Origin: Paenibacillus thalictri
GTDB lineage: Bacteria; Bacillota; Bacilli; Paenibacillales; NBRC-103111
Length of the DNA stretch: 64,000 nucleotides
Direction of reading: 5' to 3'
Assembly (NCBI RefSeq): GCF_004307995.1
Contig: NZ_SIRE01000015.1
Span: forward strand, 186,001-250,000
Within the stretch, counting starts at the first letter, position 1. Each line of letters begins with the position of its first letter. The notes beneath the pieces were generated by a model. It was not told the origin of the DNA. It made no database searches and saw nothing but the letters and a program-made list of their open reading frames with translations. Both the position numbers and the translations under genes were made by a program. This document shows, piece after piece, positions 1 to 9,400 of the stretch.

Positions 1-1361
1 AACTTCTGGCGATGATGATATTTCTCATATAATTTATGTCGAAAAAGTTTAATCGAATACATCTGGTGCTCATGCATTAATTGTTGGTAGGACTGAGCTT
101 TCAATTTCTGCTCTATAGCATCTATTTGCGAGATCAGATTTTTCACTTTGAGAACATAGAATTGGCGTTGGTAATTTAGCATCACGTCTTGCCCTTGATC
201 CTTCAACAGCTTAAAGCGAATAAAACCGTGCTTGAAGAACAACTTGAACTTGTACGACAGATTATCATCAGTGCCCAATTCTACTGCCAGGAAGCTATCC
301 TTCATAAATTCCAATATTCGTCCAGGCGTCTGCCGGTAAAAGGACAATTTGTTTAACTGTTGCACATCCTTTTGGGCATAAAAATGTTCAAAATGCTCCT
401 GCTCCAACAGATACTCCGCTAGCTTCTGTTTGAGTACTGCCATTTCTCGCTCGCACTCCATCAAGCGGCGAATGCTGCTGTCCAAGCTCGTTATTTTCTT
501 CCTTATCTCCGCCACTGGCTCGTCACTTCGCCAATCGGACACATTCCATTCCGGAAGATGACGGAAGAAGCGTTCTTTATTCTCCTGGTTCCCTAAGTTT
601 GCGGCAAAAAAGTGATATCCTTCCCGCTCCAGCTTCTCCCGGACATTGGCTACCGCCGCGTTATTCCCTGAAACTACCGCTACAGTCTTGTCCCGCATGA
701 CAGTTAAATTGGCCAGTATATTCAAGATCGTCTGAGTTTTGCCTGTACCAGGTGGTCCTTCAATGATACTGATGGTACTTTGCAAAGCTTGATGAAGTGC
801 GCTCTTCTGGCTGAGATTGTATCGAAACGGAAATAGGCAGCTAGAATCCACAGAGCTGGCGCTGTGAATGGGAGCAGCATTAAGGTAGTGGCTCAATGCG
901 CTTTCAGGATGAACAAAAGTAAGCTTCGAAAACTCTCTCGCCAAAAAGGCTTGCCGCTCCACTTGCTCGTCTTCATTCTTTACATGCTTCGAAATATCTC
1001 GCCAATACTCCATAATTGGTTTTGCTTTTGTGTATTGGATACCACAACTCTTAATTTGGATGCGTTCGCTTGCATAGGACCTGCTAAGTCCGTTGGTAAA
1101 ATGCACCCGCGCCATAGGACCGAAATTTCTTACCCGCAACACTTTAGAAAAAGGATATCCATCGTTATAAACAGCCATACCATCCGTTATCTCCGTTACT
1201 TTAGGATGTTCCAAAATGACTACATCAACAGAGTTGTAGTTATAACCTTCCATGGAGTTAACGAAAAAAATGCGAACCTGAGATTTCATATATTGATACG
1301 AAGCAACCGCCTCTGTCCTATCTTTACCGCGGATCATGATTAAATATTGTTCTATATCCAT
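1..1361 (-). CDS. Superfamily 1 (DNA2/NAM7-like) helicase, N-terminal part, runs off the left edge
   Basis: Reading the minus strand from 1361 gives an open frame to base 1 with no stop, so the C-terminus lies outside the window. About 200 residues in is a textbook P-loop, IEGPPGTGKT, followed by ILNILANL and a VVSGNNAAV stretch, the motif I/Ia arrangement of UvrD/DNA2-type superfamily 1 helicases with an AAA_11/AAA_12 core. The following 200 residues (from about NQENKERFF) are charged and probably coiled coil, as in the insert these proteins often carry. The ATG at 1361 is preferred over the one at 1373 because a GAGGGT Shine-Dalgarno lies five bases upstream. Such proteins unwind or translocate on nucleic acid and are frequent in defence loci, but motifs III-VI are not visible here, so no specific function is claimed. 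Confidence 0.75.
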   Translation of the reverse strand, partial: MDIEQYLIMIRGKDRTEAVASYQYMKSQVRIFFVNSMEGYNYNSVDVVILEHPKVTEITDGMAVYNDGYPFSKVLRVRNFGPMARVHFTNGLSRSYASERIQIKSCGIQYTKAKPIMEYWRDISKHVKNEDEQVERQAFLAREFSKLTFVHPESALSHYLNAAPIHSASSVDSSCLFPFRYNLSQKSALHQALQSTISIIEGPPGTGKTQTILNILANLTVMRDKTVAVVSGNNAAVANVREKLEREGYHFFAANLGNQENKERFFRHLPEWNVSDWRSDEPVAEIRKKITSLDSSIRRLMECEREMAVLKQKLAEYLLEQEHFEHFYAQKDVQQLNKLSFYRQTPGRILEFMKDSFLAVELGTDDNLSYKFKLFFKHGFIRFKLLKDQGQDVMLNYQRQFYVLKVKNLISQIDAIEQKLKAQSYQQLMHEHQMYSIKLFRHKLYEKYHHRQK

Positions 1362-1506
1362 GACTACCCTCATATATTAGCATAATGTGTAATAATAAAG
1401 GATTCTATGGAGTTTAAAGAAATTCCTTCCAAGTCGACTCTCTGAATATGAATTATGAAAAAGGAATTCCAACTATAGGGAACACAACAAGCACCACTAG
1501 TTTAAA

Positions 1507-1562
1507 AAAAGCGACGAAGCAGTAGCGCGTTTATTGAACACACCCACTGTATCGTCGCTTTT
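1507..1562. terminator. Inverted repeat, possible bidirectional terminator
   Basis: AAAAGCGACGA (1507-1517) is repeated in inverted form as TCGTCGCTTTT (1552-1562). The 34-base loop is long for a simple terminator, but A/T runs flank both sides. It lies between the helicase start and the 3' end of the oxidoreductase gene, where a minus-strand terminator is expected. Confidence 0.4.
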
Positions 1563-1621
1563 AAGATTGCTATTCTATCCGATCTCCACAAAAAAATTAT
1601 AAAAACCCTTCACCTTTACGC

Positions 1622-2605
1622 TCAAACTTTCACCCGGCAGCCCTGCTCAAACGACCGGATCGCCGCGTCTGCGAGCAATAGTGCACGATAACCTGCCTCT
1701 GCATGGATCGGCGGCTGCTTGCCGGCTCGCAATGCTTCAAACAATGCGTCGGCATGCTTGTCGAACGTGCGATGAAAGCCGCGGTCCACGTCGTTGAAAT
1801 AACCCGCTTCCCACGTCTCGCCGAGCTCATTATCCAGCGGATGATACGTATACCGCTTCACCGTATCGTGAATGACCGCTCGGCCTTTCGTGCCGTCAAG
1901 CTCCACTCTATGCGTATCCGGATAAGAGTAGGACGAGTCGTATGTACCGAGCAAGCTGCCGACCGCACCGTTAGCGAATCGCAGCGTCAGGGACATGGTG
2001 CGGAAGCCGCCGCCCGTCTTATCGGTCATCTCGGCCATAACCGATTCGATAGGACCGCATAAATGCTCCAGCATATCGAAGCCGTGACATTGCGTCTCAA
2101 TGAGGTTCGCATGAGGATGATCGCTTGATCCTTTGCCTCCAAATCGCCACGATGCCATAGTCAGCTCCCCAAGTTTACCTGACTGGACCGCTTGATGCGC
2201 CATTTGAACCGGCTTGGCGTACCGATGGTTGAAATTAATCGCAAAAAACAATCCCCGTTTGGATGCTTCATTCAGCAGGATGTCCGCTTCCTTCAAATCG
2301 AACACCAGCGGCTTCTCAACAAGCAGCGGAAACCCGGCCTCAATAACCTGCAGCGTCGCCTCAAAGTGCGATTGGTTCGGCAAGCACAAGCTGACCAGAT
2401 CCGGCTGCTCCCGATCAAGCATCTGCCGGATGTCCGTATAAAACTTCGTACCGTATTCATCCGCCCGCTTCTTCGTTTTCGCCGGATTACGGCCCACAAT
2501 GGCGCAGAAGTCCACATCCGCCCGGTCTTGAAAAATTCTCGCATGCTGCCTGCCCCAACCGCCGGCTCCGATTAACGCGACTTTCATCCGCTTCCGATCG
2601 CTCAT
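1622..2605 (-). CDS. Gfo/Idh/MocA family NAD(P)-dependent oxidoreductase
   Basis: Predicted cytoplasmic dehydrogenase of sugars, inositols or sugar acids, 327 residues, a normal length for the family. The Rossmann dinucleotide motif GAGGWGRQH is at residues 13-21, the family's EKP motif at 97-99, and NFNHRY follows near residue 123; the second half is the alpha/beta substrate-binding domain. Its start overlaps the stop of the upstream dehydrogenase by four bases (ATGA), so the pair is translationally coupled. An in-frame ATG at residue 7 (MKVALIG) could be the real start, since no Shine-Dalgarno precedes the first ATG. Substrate cannot be read from sequence; the pairing with a polyol-type dehydrogenase and an AraC regulator suggests carbohydrate catabolism. 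Confidence 0.9.
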   Translation of the reverse strand: MSDRKRMKVALIGAGGWGRQHARIFQDRADVDFCAIVGRNPAKTKKRADEYGTKFYTDIRQMLDREQPDLVSLCLPNQSHFEATLQVIEAGFPLLVEKPLVFDLKEADILLNEASKRGLFFAINFNHRYAKPVQMAHQAVQSGKLGELTMASWRFGGKGSSDHPHANLIETQCHGFDMLEHLCGPIESVMAEMTDKTGGGFRTMSLTLRFANGAVGSLLGTYDSSYSYPDTHRVELDGTKGRAVIHDTVKRYTYHPLDNELGETWEAGYFNDVDRGFHRTFDKHADALFEALRAGKQPPIHAEAGYRALLLADAAIRSFEQGCRVKV

Positions 2606-3639
2606 TGCTCGATCACAACCTTACCCGTATCTCCCCGGAAAAATAGCTCATACGCCTCCTGCAGCCGTTCAATCCCAAAACGATGTGTAATGATGTGACT
2701 GAGGTAAGGCAGATGGCTCAAGATCAGCTCTTGGTTGACCGCCAGTTCGTTGTATTGGAAGTACTCGCTTCCGAGCACCGCCCGCTCGGCCGCAATCAGA
2801 TCCGGGGATACCTTCAGATGCAGCTCTTCCCCATGCCCTACGCACACAAGCACTCCACGTTTTGTTAACGCGGCCAGCGCAGCTTGCCGGCCTGCCGTCT
2901 TCCCGGTCGTATCAACGGCCACGTCAACGCCTTGCATTCCGTCCGCCTTCATCTTTTCATCCAAAGTTTCCTTGCCCAGATAAACCGGGATAGCCCCCAT
3001 CTTCTCCGCCAGCCGAAGCCGGTACTCCACAAAATCCGTGATGTAAACCGGCACTTCCGTCCCCAACATCAGCTTCGCCATCGCTAAGACCGCAAGCCCG
3101 ATCGGACCCGCTCCGGCAACTACGACGGATTGAATGTCGGAGTGTACCAACTGAGCGCGTTTGATCGCGTGTCCGCCGGTTCCCATGATATCCAAAAGAA
3201 GCGTCGCTTCTGTCAGCGGTATCGATGGATCTGTCGCGAAGAACACGCTTTCATCCACGACCATGTATGGCCCGTAGCCGCCGTCATGCGAGAAACCGTA
3301 ATCGGCTTTTTTGCTCAGGCATTGATTCGTGTAACCCAGCTTGCAGCTTCGGCATACTCCGCAATACCCCATTAAATAGACGACACCTGGAGTTCCAACT
3401 GCCGTATGTGTATTGGGCCCCACTGCAGCTACCACACCGGATGCTTCATGGCCGGGAGTCGCCTTGGCCCCCTCATAAAATTGCTTGCGGTCCGAGCCGC
3501 ACAGCGCATTCGCCTTCACCTGCAGCAGCAGTTGGCCTTCTCCCGGTACCGGAACCTGCTTCTCGCCATATTCAATTTTCCCGCCGCCTACAAAAAAAGG
3601 CACTGTCATTGTTTTCATCGCCATTGTCACCTTTTCCAT
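2602..3639 (-). CDS. Zinc-dependent medium-chain alcohol/polyol dehydrogenase
   Basis: Member of the MDR (GroES-like plus Rossmann) dehydrogenases. Catalytic zinc ligands are C47 (ALCGSD) and H64-E65 (PGHEASG). The structural zinc site keeps all four cysteines, C93, C96, C99 and C107. A nucleotide-binding VAGAGPIGL motif lies near residue 175. Overlaps the downstream oxidoreductase gene by four bases and is divergent from an AraC regulator, a common arrangement for an inducible sugar-oxidation operon. Start uncertain: at the first ATG (3639) an AAAGGAG touches the start codon, whereas ATGs at 3624 and 3618 are served by AAAAGGTG; MKTMTVPFFV is a plausible true N-terminus. Substrate unknown (sorbitol, threonine or related). 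Confidence 0.88.
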   Translation of the reverse strand: MEKVTMAMKTMTVPFFVGGGKIEYGEKQVPVPGEGQLLLQVKANALCGSDRKQFYEGAKATPGHEASGVVAAVGPNTHTAVGTPGVVYLMGYCGVCRSCKLGYTNQCLSKKADYGFSHDGGYGPYMVVDESVFFATDPSIPLTEATLLLDIMGTGGHAIKRAQLVHSDIQSVVVAGAGPIGLAVLAMAKLMLGTEVPVYITDFVEYRLRLAEKMGAIPVYLGKETLDEKMKADGMQGVDVAVDTTGKTAGRQAALAALTKRGVLVCVGHGEELHLKVSPDLIAAERAVLGSEYFQYNELAVNQELILSHLPYLSHIITHRFGIERLQEAYELFFRGDTGKVVIEQ

Positions 3640-3927
3640 CTCCTTTTTTCACACCACTGACGCGGTGCTTCGCTGCGCTGCATAACGACGATCTGTCGAC
3701 CGCAGGCTGCTTTTTCCCGGTTGAACCCAGCAATAATAAACTTGTCATAAACTTCTTATTGCAAATAACTCAAATGAAACTCCGGCAAATCCGCATTCCC
3801 AAGCATATCTTCCGCTTCTCGTTGATATGTAAACAACTTCATTATATAATGATGACACTTTCTTTCCATGTCTAAAGCTTTCATTTACTTGTCAAAAACA
3901 ACGATAATGTCCAAGGTGGCGGTTTTG

Positions 3928-4815
3928 TTGAAAGCACTCGCGGAGAATTGGAACGACCATCTCGTGCATCCCTATATACGGCTATGCTACAAGTACAGAC
4001 CGCCGGTGCCCGCTTTTTTTCAAGGTCCCCGGAGACTGCTGGACTATCTGATACAATTTATTGAAAAAGGACGCTACATCCTCACGGTCGAAGGTGTGGA
4101 ATACGAGCTGAACGAAGGCGAGATCGCCGTTATTCAACCTGGCGTATTATTTACGACACATACCTTCGGCGAATGTATCGTCCCGAATACTCATTTGGAT
4201 TTCTTCTACAACACTTCCCGGGCTCATAGCTTCGTCACCTCCCCCGGACAAACCGACCTCTCCCCCCATGCCCATCTGATGCAACCGCGGTTGAACGATT
4301 TTCCGGATATCCATATTCCCGTCAAGTTCGTACCGGAGAATCCGGACCTTTTTCGAAGCACGCTGCTTCAGATGATCGAGCACCATAAGTCCGTCGATCT
4401 GAGGGATACGATCAAGCTGCAGCAGCTCGCGATGGATTTACTCCTGCAACTGCTGGGCACCGGCAAAAAAGCGTTGTCCGAGAACGACGCGGAGCAGCAG
4501 CTTATACAAAAAATGAAAGCATATCTGGCATCCAACCTCTCCTCGCCCGTCTCTGTGAAGAACATGGCCAAGCATGCCGGCTATTCGGAATCGTATTTCA
4601 ACATGATGTTTACGAAGATGCTTGGTATGACGCCGCATGCTTATCTGCTCAACCTTCGATTGGAACGGGCCAAGGAATTGCTCGCCTACCCAACCAAATT
4701 CGAAAATATTGCTGAGTACTGCGGGTTCGCAGATGCCGCTCATTTTTCCAAGGCGTTCAAGAAGAAATACGGTTGCTCCCCCAGGGAATACCGGTCACGT
4801 CTTCAAGAACAGTAA
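3928..4815 (+). CDS. AraC family transcriptional regulator
   Basis: N-terminal cupin-like AraC ligand-binding domain (YILTVEGVEYELNEGE segment) followed by two helix-turn-helix motifs at the C-terminus (VKNMAKHAGYSESYF and FENIAEYCGFADAAHF), ending with the family signature KKYGCSPREYR. It probably senses a sugar and controls the divergent dehydrogenase pair. The frame is open from an ATG at 3868, but neither that ATG nor the one at 3907 has a Shine-Dalgarno. AAGGTGG at 3913-3919 sits eight bases before an in-frame TTG at 3928 (MKALAENWNDH), which is therefore preferred; the true start remains open. Confidence 0.88.
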   Translation: MKALAENWNDHLVHPYIRLCYKYRPPVPAFFQGPRRLLDYLIQFIEKGRYILTVEGVEYELNEGEIAVIQPGVLFTTHTFGECIVPNTHLDFFYNTSRAHSFVTSPGQTDLSPHAHLMQPRLNDFPDIHIPVKFVPENPDLFRSTLLQMIEHHKSVDLRDTIKLQQLAMDLLLQLLGTGKKALSENDAEQQLIQKMKAYLASNLSSPVSVKNMAKHAGYSESYFNMMFTKMLGMTPHAYLLNLRLERAKELLAYPTKFENIAEYCGFADAAHFSKAFKKKYGCSPREYRSRLQEQ

Positions 4816-4921
4816 GCGGGTCTGGCTGGCTTACTCGCAAGGGGAAATCTGCCGCTCCCCCGCTAAGGCGGAACTCCTATCCGGCACAACAAGTGGAATA
4901 CTTTCCTCCATTCTCGCAAAA

Positions 4922-4949
4922 TTGAATAAACTTCTATATTTATTACAAT
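4922..4949 (+). promoter_or_regulatory. SigA-like promoter for the VOC gene
   Basis: TTGAAT (4922-4927) and TACAAT (4944-4949) are separated by 16 bases, about 80 bases upstream of the VOC start. The match to the vegetative consensus is good but not perfect. Confidence 0.45.
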
Positions 4950-5028
4950 AATGAAGTAGGAGAATTAGCAATATACGCAGAAAACATAACGATAACATGT
5001 AAAATAATCCGCAAATCAGGAGGTAATC

Positions 5029-5424
5029 ATGGGCAGAGTCGTTCATTTCGAAATTCATGTCGATGACATGGAGCGTGCCAAGAAGTTTTACGGAGAGATT
5101 TTTGGATGGACATTTGAAGATTGGAGCAGTTATGCCGGAATGCCTTATTTCGGAGCAGTTACCGGCGATGCGAATGAGCTTGGAATTAACGGCGCTTTAA
5201 TGCAGCGCAGAGGTGCTTCCCCAGAGCCCGGTCAGACTTTGAATGCCTTTGCATGTACAATCGGAGTGGAAAATTACGATTCTACCGAAGCGAACATTCT
5301 GAATCACGGCGGCAAGGTCGCATTGCCGAAATATGCTTTGCCCGGAATGGCTTGGCAGGGATATTATACGGATACCGAAGGCAACGTGTTCGGAATCCAT
5401 CAGCCTGACAAGAACGCAAAATAA
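5029..5424 (+). CDS. VOC (glyoxalase/bleomycin-resistance) superfamily protein
   Basis: 131 residues with the beta-alpha-beta-beta-beta pattern of vicinal oxygen chelate proteins: an N-terminal HFEIHVDDMERAKKFY motif, the GWTFEDW turn, and a C-terminal YTDTEGNVFGIHQP motif. Such proteins are small metal-dependent enzymes or binding proteins; this subgroup (like B. subtilis YdhR-type homologues) has no defined substrate. A strong AGGAGGT Shine-Dalgarno precedes the ATG. It has its own predicted promoter and terminator, so it is monocistronic. Confidence 0.88.
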   Translation: MGRVVHFEIHVDDMERAKKFYGEIFGWTFEDWSSYAGMPYFGAVTGDANELGINGALMQRRGASPEPGQTLNAFACTIGVENYDSTEANILNHGGKVALPKYALPGMAWQGYYTDTEGNVFGIHQPDKNAK

Positions 5425-5509
5425 TTTTTCAATATATACATTCGAAAACGCTGCTGCTGCACATGACATGAATCAGCTATAAAGTCCCTCTAAGTCCACT
5501 ACATGCCAG

Positions 5510-5537
5510 AAACACTGACCGCACAGTCAGTGTTTTT
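5510..5537 (+). terminator. Rho-independent terminator after the VOC gene
   Basis: A perfect 10-bp stem AAACACTGAC / GTCAGTGTTT with a 6-base loop is followed by a T run. Confidence 0.85.
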
Positions 5538-5710
5538 GCATTTTATGGATCACTCGGAAGGTAGTACGGATCAATTTGCTGCAGTAAACAGGGTATGATG
5601 CCACGACAAACACCCTGCGAAAAGCAACCAAATCCTTTCTGAAAAAAAGGATATTATTTTCAATTTAAAGGAACCCTAAAAGCAATTCCCAAAAGAAGAA
5701 AGGAGTTCCC

Positions 5711-5989
5711 ATGGAACAAAATCAAACTCAGACGCAGCAGCCTATTTTCCCGCAACCGCCACAAGTCATAACCATAAAAGATCATCTTTATTTAAAGGAT
5801 CAAATGTCGTGGGAGCTTATTGCGATGAAAAAATGCCGCCATTTCGCCCAAGAATGCTCCGATCAAGAAATTAGCCAGGCCATTAATAAGGCAGGCCAAA
5901 TGCACCAACGCCACTACGAATTGTTATTGAAGCATCTGCAAAACAATAACACAGCGGAAATGCAAAAAGTCCATCAACTACAACAATAA
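5711..5989 (+). CDS. Small spore-coat protein (CotF-like)
   Basis: 92-residue Gln-rich protein with the helical core of the CotF/YraF-type spore-coat family (LYLKDQMSWEL, then CRHFAQECSD and a Gln/His-rich helix). Predicted to be made in the mother cell and deposited in the coat. Strong AAAGGAG Shine-Dalgarno. The next gene, also CotF-like, starts 12 bases downstream, so the two are co-transcribed. I found no convincing SigE/SigK promoter upstream. Confidence 0.8.
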   Translation: MEQNQTQTQQPIFPQPPQVITIKDHLYLKDQMSWELIAMKKCRHFAQECSDQEISQAINKAGQMHQRHYELLLKHLQNNNTAEMQKVHQLQQ

Positions 5990-6001
5990 GGAGTAACTGG
6001 A

Positions 6002-6358
6002 ATGAACCAAAATCAAAGCCCAAATACGATCCAAAATCCTAAGCCCTCCTACGAGCCAAAAGTAAAAGGACCCGAAATGAATGACAGGGACCGAGTAAAT
6101 GATATTTTAGCACTTGAAAAATATTTAACCGATAGTTTCAATATTTCCGCCAGAGAAGCGAGCCATCCGAATCTTCACCAGGACATTATGACCATATTGA
6201 ATGAAACACATCAGTGCCAATACGAGATGTATGAGCTGATGTTCCGTAAGGGGCACTATAAATTAGAAGCCGAAGAACAAACCAAGCTGGATCAAACCCA
6301 TAAGCAATTTAGCAACTATAACTCCCAATTTCCTTATCCGAGCACTTTGGTCCAGTAA
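6002..6358 (+). CDS. Spore-coat protein, CotF family
   Basis: 118 residues. A disordered Asn/Gln/Pro-rich head (residues 1-25) is followed by the CotF core: NDRDRVNDIL, then YLTDSFNISAREAS and the QCQYEMYELMF helix. This arrangement is typical of Bacillus/Paenibacillus coat proteins found in pairs. It shares a transcript with the preceding coat gene and is closed by a terminator 20 bases downstream. Function is structural, inferred from family only. Confidence 0.85.
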   Translation: MNQNQSPNTIQNPKPSYEPKVKGPEMNDRDRVNDILALEKYLTDSFNISAREASHPNLHQDIMTILNETHQCQYEMYELMFRKGHYKLEAEEQTKLDQTHKQFSNYNSQFPYPSTLVQ

Positions 6359-6380
6359 GTCTTAATAGTGTACCAAAGAC

Positions 6381-6418
6381 AAGCAGCCGACTCCTCAAAG
6401 TCAGCTGCTTATTTTTTA
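6381..6418 (+). terminator. Rho-independent terminator of the coat operon
   Basis: An 11-bp stem AAGCAGCCGAC / GTCAGCTGCTT with one wobble pair, followed by ATTTTTTA. It lies immediately before the end of the convergent GH28 gene. Confidence 0.8.
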
Positions 6419-6422
6419 CATT

Positions 6423-9400
6423 CTATTTAACACCCTTTTCAATGAATCTTTGGATGATCGTAGATAATTGCGCTCTGGTCGCAGTATCTCCCGGAGCAAG
6501 AACATTATTTTCATAACCGCTGATCAGCCCTGAGCCTATCGCCCATTCCATAGGTTCTTTAGCCCAACTGGATACGTTATTTCCGTCCGTAAAAGCATTC
6601 ACGTTTTTGGTATTGGAAATGTCATATCCTTTAAGCTTTGCATAATTGTACAGTATAGTGCATAGCTGCTCTCTAGATATGTCATTATTCGGTCCGAATA
6701 GCCCGTTACCATAACCGCTGATCACATTGTTGGATGAAGCCCATGCAACGGCGTCGCTATACCATGTGTCAGCCTTAACATCGGTAAAGCCGCTTTCTGA
6801 AGCTGACGGAGTTCCTTCCAGTCTATGAAGAATCGTTACCAGCATGGCTCTAGTCGTATTTTGATTAGGGCTGAAGCTGCTGTCGGAGGATCCTACCATA
6901 AGCCCTTTTTCGCTCATAAACTGGATGCCTTTATAGAACCAATCGTCTTCCTTTACATCGTTGAATTTTTTAGCATCTGAAGTCCCCGGAGTTCCTTTGG
7001 CCGCTTCTTTCTTCGTAAATGCCGGCTCAACTTTGGCTCCGCCTTCAGGCATGATAAAGCTATAAGTGCCATCTGCATTTTTAGTGATTTGTACTTCCTT
7101 GCCATTTTGATCAAAAACCTTCATATCATTTAGCGTATAGCCCTCTTTAGGCGTGGCCGTAATGGTTACCTTGCTACCGGCAGTTGCTTTGTTGGTGTCA
7201 TAAGAAACCGAACCGTTTTCCGCCTTGGTCCCTTCCGACACGGAATAACTTAAAGAAGCATTGCCGCCGCTACCGCCACTGCTGCTGCTACCACTAAGCA
7301 TAATTGTAAAAATGCTCAAATCTTTGGAGCTGCTTCCCGCATCGTTTGTTGCTTTTACTGTGAAGCTTGCTGTACCCGTTGCAGTCGGTGTCCCGCTTAT
7401 TTTACCTGTCGTTGGTTCCAGAGAAAGTCCCGCCGGCAAGCTGCCGCTTTCAATGCTCCAGGTAATTGGGGTATCTCCTGTCGCAGCTAATGCTTGATTG
7501 TAGGCAATACCAAATATGCCGTTTGGCAGGCTGCTTGTTGTAATCGTTGGAGCTACCGGAGCTGTTGCTAAAAATGTGCGCGTTACGCTTGGCCCGTGCC
7601 CGGTCCACTTACCAAAAGTCACCTGGTTCCGAGGAAGTTCGGTATTTTCGGTGCCTGTAAAACCTGTAGAGCCGCTAAGTCCGCCTGCACCGGACGCGTA
7701 TTTCAAAATCTCGCTTCCCGCTTCCACCGAGATGGTATAAGGAACATTCGGAATAAGTCCGGCAGGGGAAAACACGTAAGTGTGTTGACCCGGTTGAACG
7801 GTTGGTTTTGCGTTGGCTTGAACCGCTCCACCGTCTACCGGCACGCCGTTAATCAAGATTCGATAACCGGCAAATCGTGCGGTATCGCCATTGGAATAAT
7901 CCGTTACGTCTCTTTCGTCCCATGTGATGGTCATATCTTCCCCAATCCATCTGCCGCCTGCGACGGTCAGCTGGCTGCCGGGAGCCCATGCCGGAGTCTG
8001 CATTAAAGTGCCGGGAACGGTGGTGATCGTAACCGGGCCCCACTGTGGTCCTTCCTGACCAATCCAGTTGACAGCTTTCATCGTGACATCGTAGGTCACA
8101 CCATCATCCAGCCCCCACAGCGAATAACCCGCACGGCTGGCGTTGTTAAAATAAGCTTTGTATTTTTTAGTAGCGTGATTTGAATTTGTCGGCGTTGCCG
8201 TTAACTCGTAATAATGAATGCCGTAGACAGCGTCGGTAACGGCGTTCCATTTAAAATCCTGCCAAGAGATGCCGGTGATGTCCGCAGCCTTCACATTAAA
8301 ACTCGGCGAACTGGTTGAAACTGTGGATACCCCAAGCGTTGCAGCGCCCGTGGTTACCGTCGACTCCAGCAGATTGCCGTAGGAGGCGTTTGCACCTGTC
8401 GTTTCCGGTCGGACCGCAACTTTGTAAGAGGTGTTCGGACGCAGCGCGATTCCCGTGGACTGCGTACCCGCTCCCGCGCTCGCTACAATCTTGTTTTGCT
8501 GATAGCCATAACCATCCAGCATATCCACCAACACGGCATACTGCGTTGCATTACCGATGGCGGGCCATTCTAAAGTGGCATAATAAGTATTGGCCGTCAC
8601 CGTGAGCGCGCCGCTTCCATTCAGCACATCCGGCGTGCGGTTGGTGGTCCCGGGGCAATTTTCGATCGTGACATTTTTGCTGTTGGTGGTGGTAATGGCG
8701 CCTCGAAGACCTGTGATGTTGCGGAACGTAACATCCGACATGCCGTTTATCGCAATGTTACCGCCACTTCCAACATAGGATAAGACCTTGATATCCTCGA
8801 ATGTGAAATTGCGGAGTATCGGGCTTAAGGCATAGACGGAGCTGACGGGAGCCGCCACGCTAATCAGTGGTATATACGCGTTTGACACCGTTATATTGCG
8901 TACCAGCACATTTTCGAAGGTCAGTGGCTGCTCGCTTTCCGGGCCGAAGGCTGTACTGGCGTTGCCGTCTTTGTAGTCTGTATCAATCACAATCGTACTG
9001 TTGCCTACCGTGCTGTTCGAATAATTGACCGCATTGTCGCGCACGACAATATTGCGGATACCGCCACCGGTAGTCGCACCGGATTTCATTCGCAATACGC
9101 CGTTACTTCCTTTTTCGTTCGAATTATAGACATTCTCTTCCGCGATCAAATCGCCGATCCAGCCGCCGGTATGGCTCCCCATCGCCAACATGCCCCCGTG
9201 GCCGTTGCGCAGAAAGTTATTGAACACGCGGCCCTCTCCGCTTGCCACTTTGTTGGTTAAATTGCGTACGACTGTGCCCTGTCCGGCTGCAAAGTTGATG
9301 ACGTCGTCTCCGGTATCCCAAAAGCTGTTCATAATCGTAATCCCCGTGCTGTCGCCAAATTCAATACCGTCGCCGTTGTTGGCGTCAAACATCATCGCAT

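Noticed and set aside
864..1343. 159-codon plus-strand open frame at the left edge
   Set aside because: The opposite strand carries a clear helicase frame with a Walker A motif and ribosome site over the same bases.
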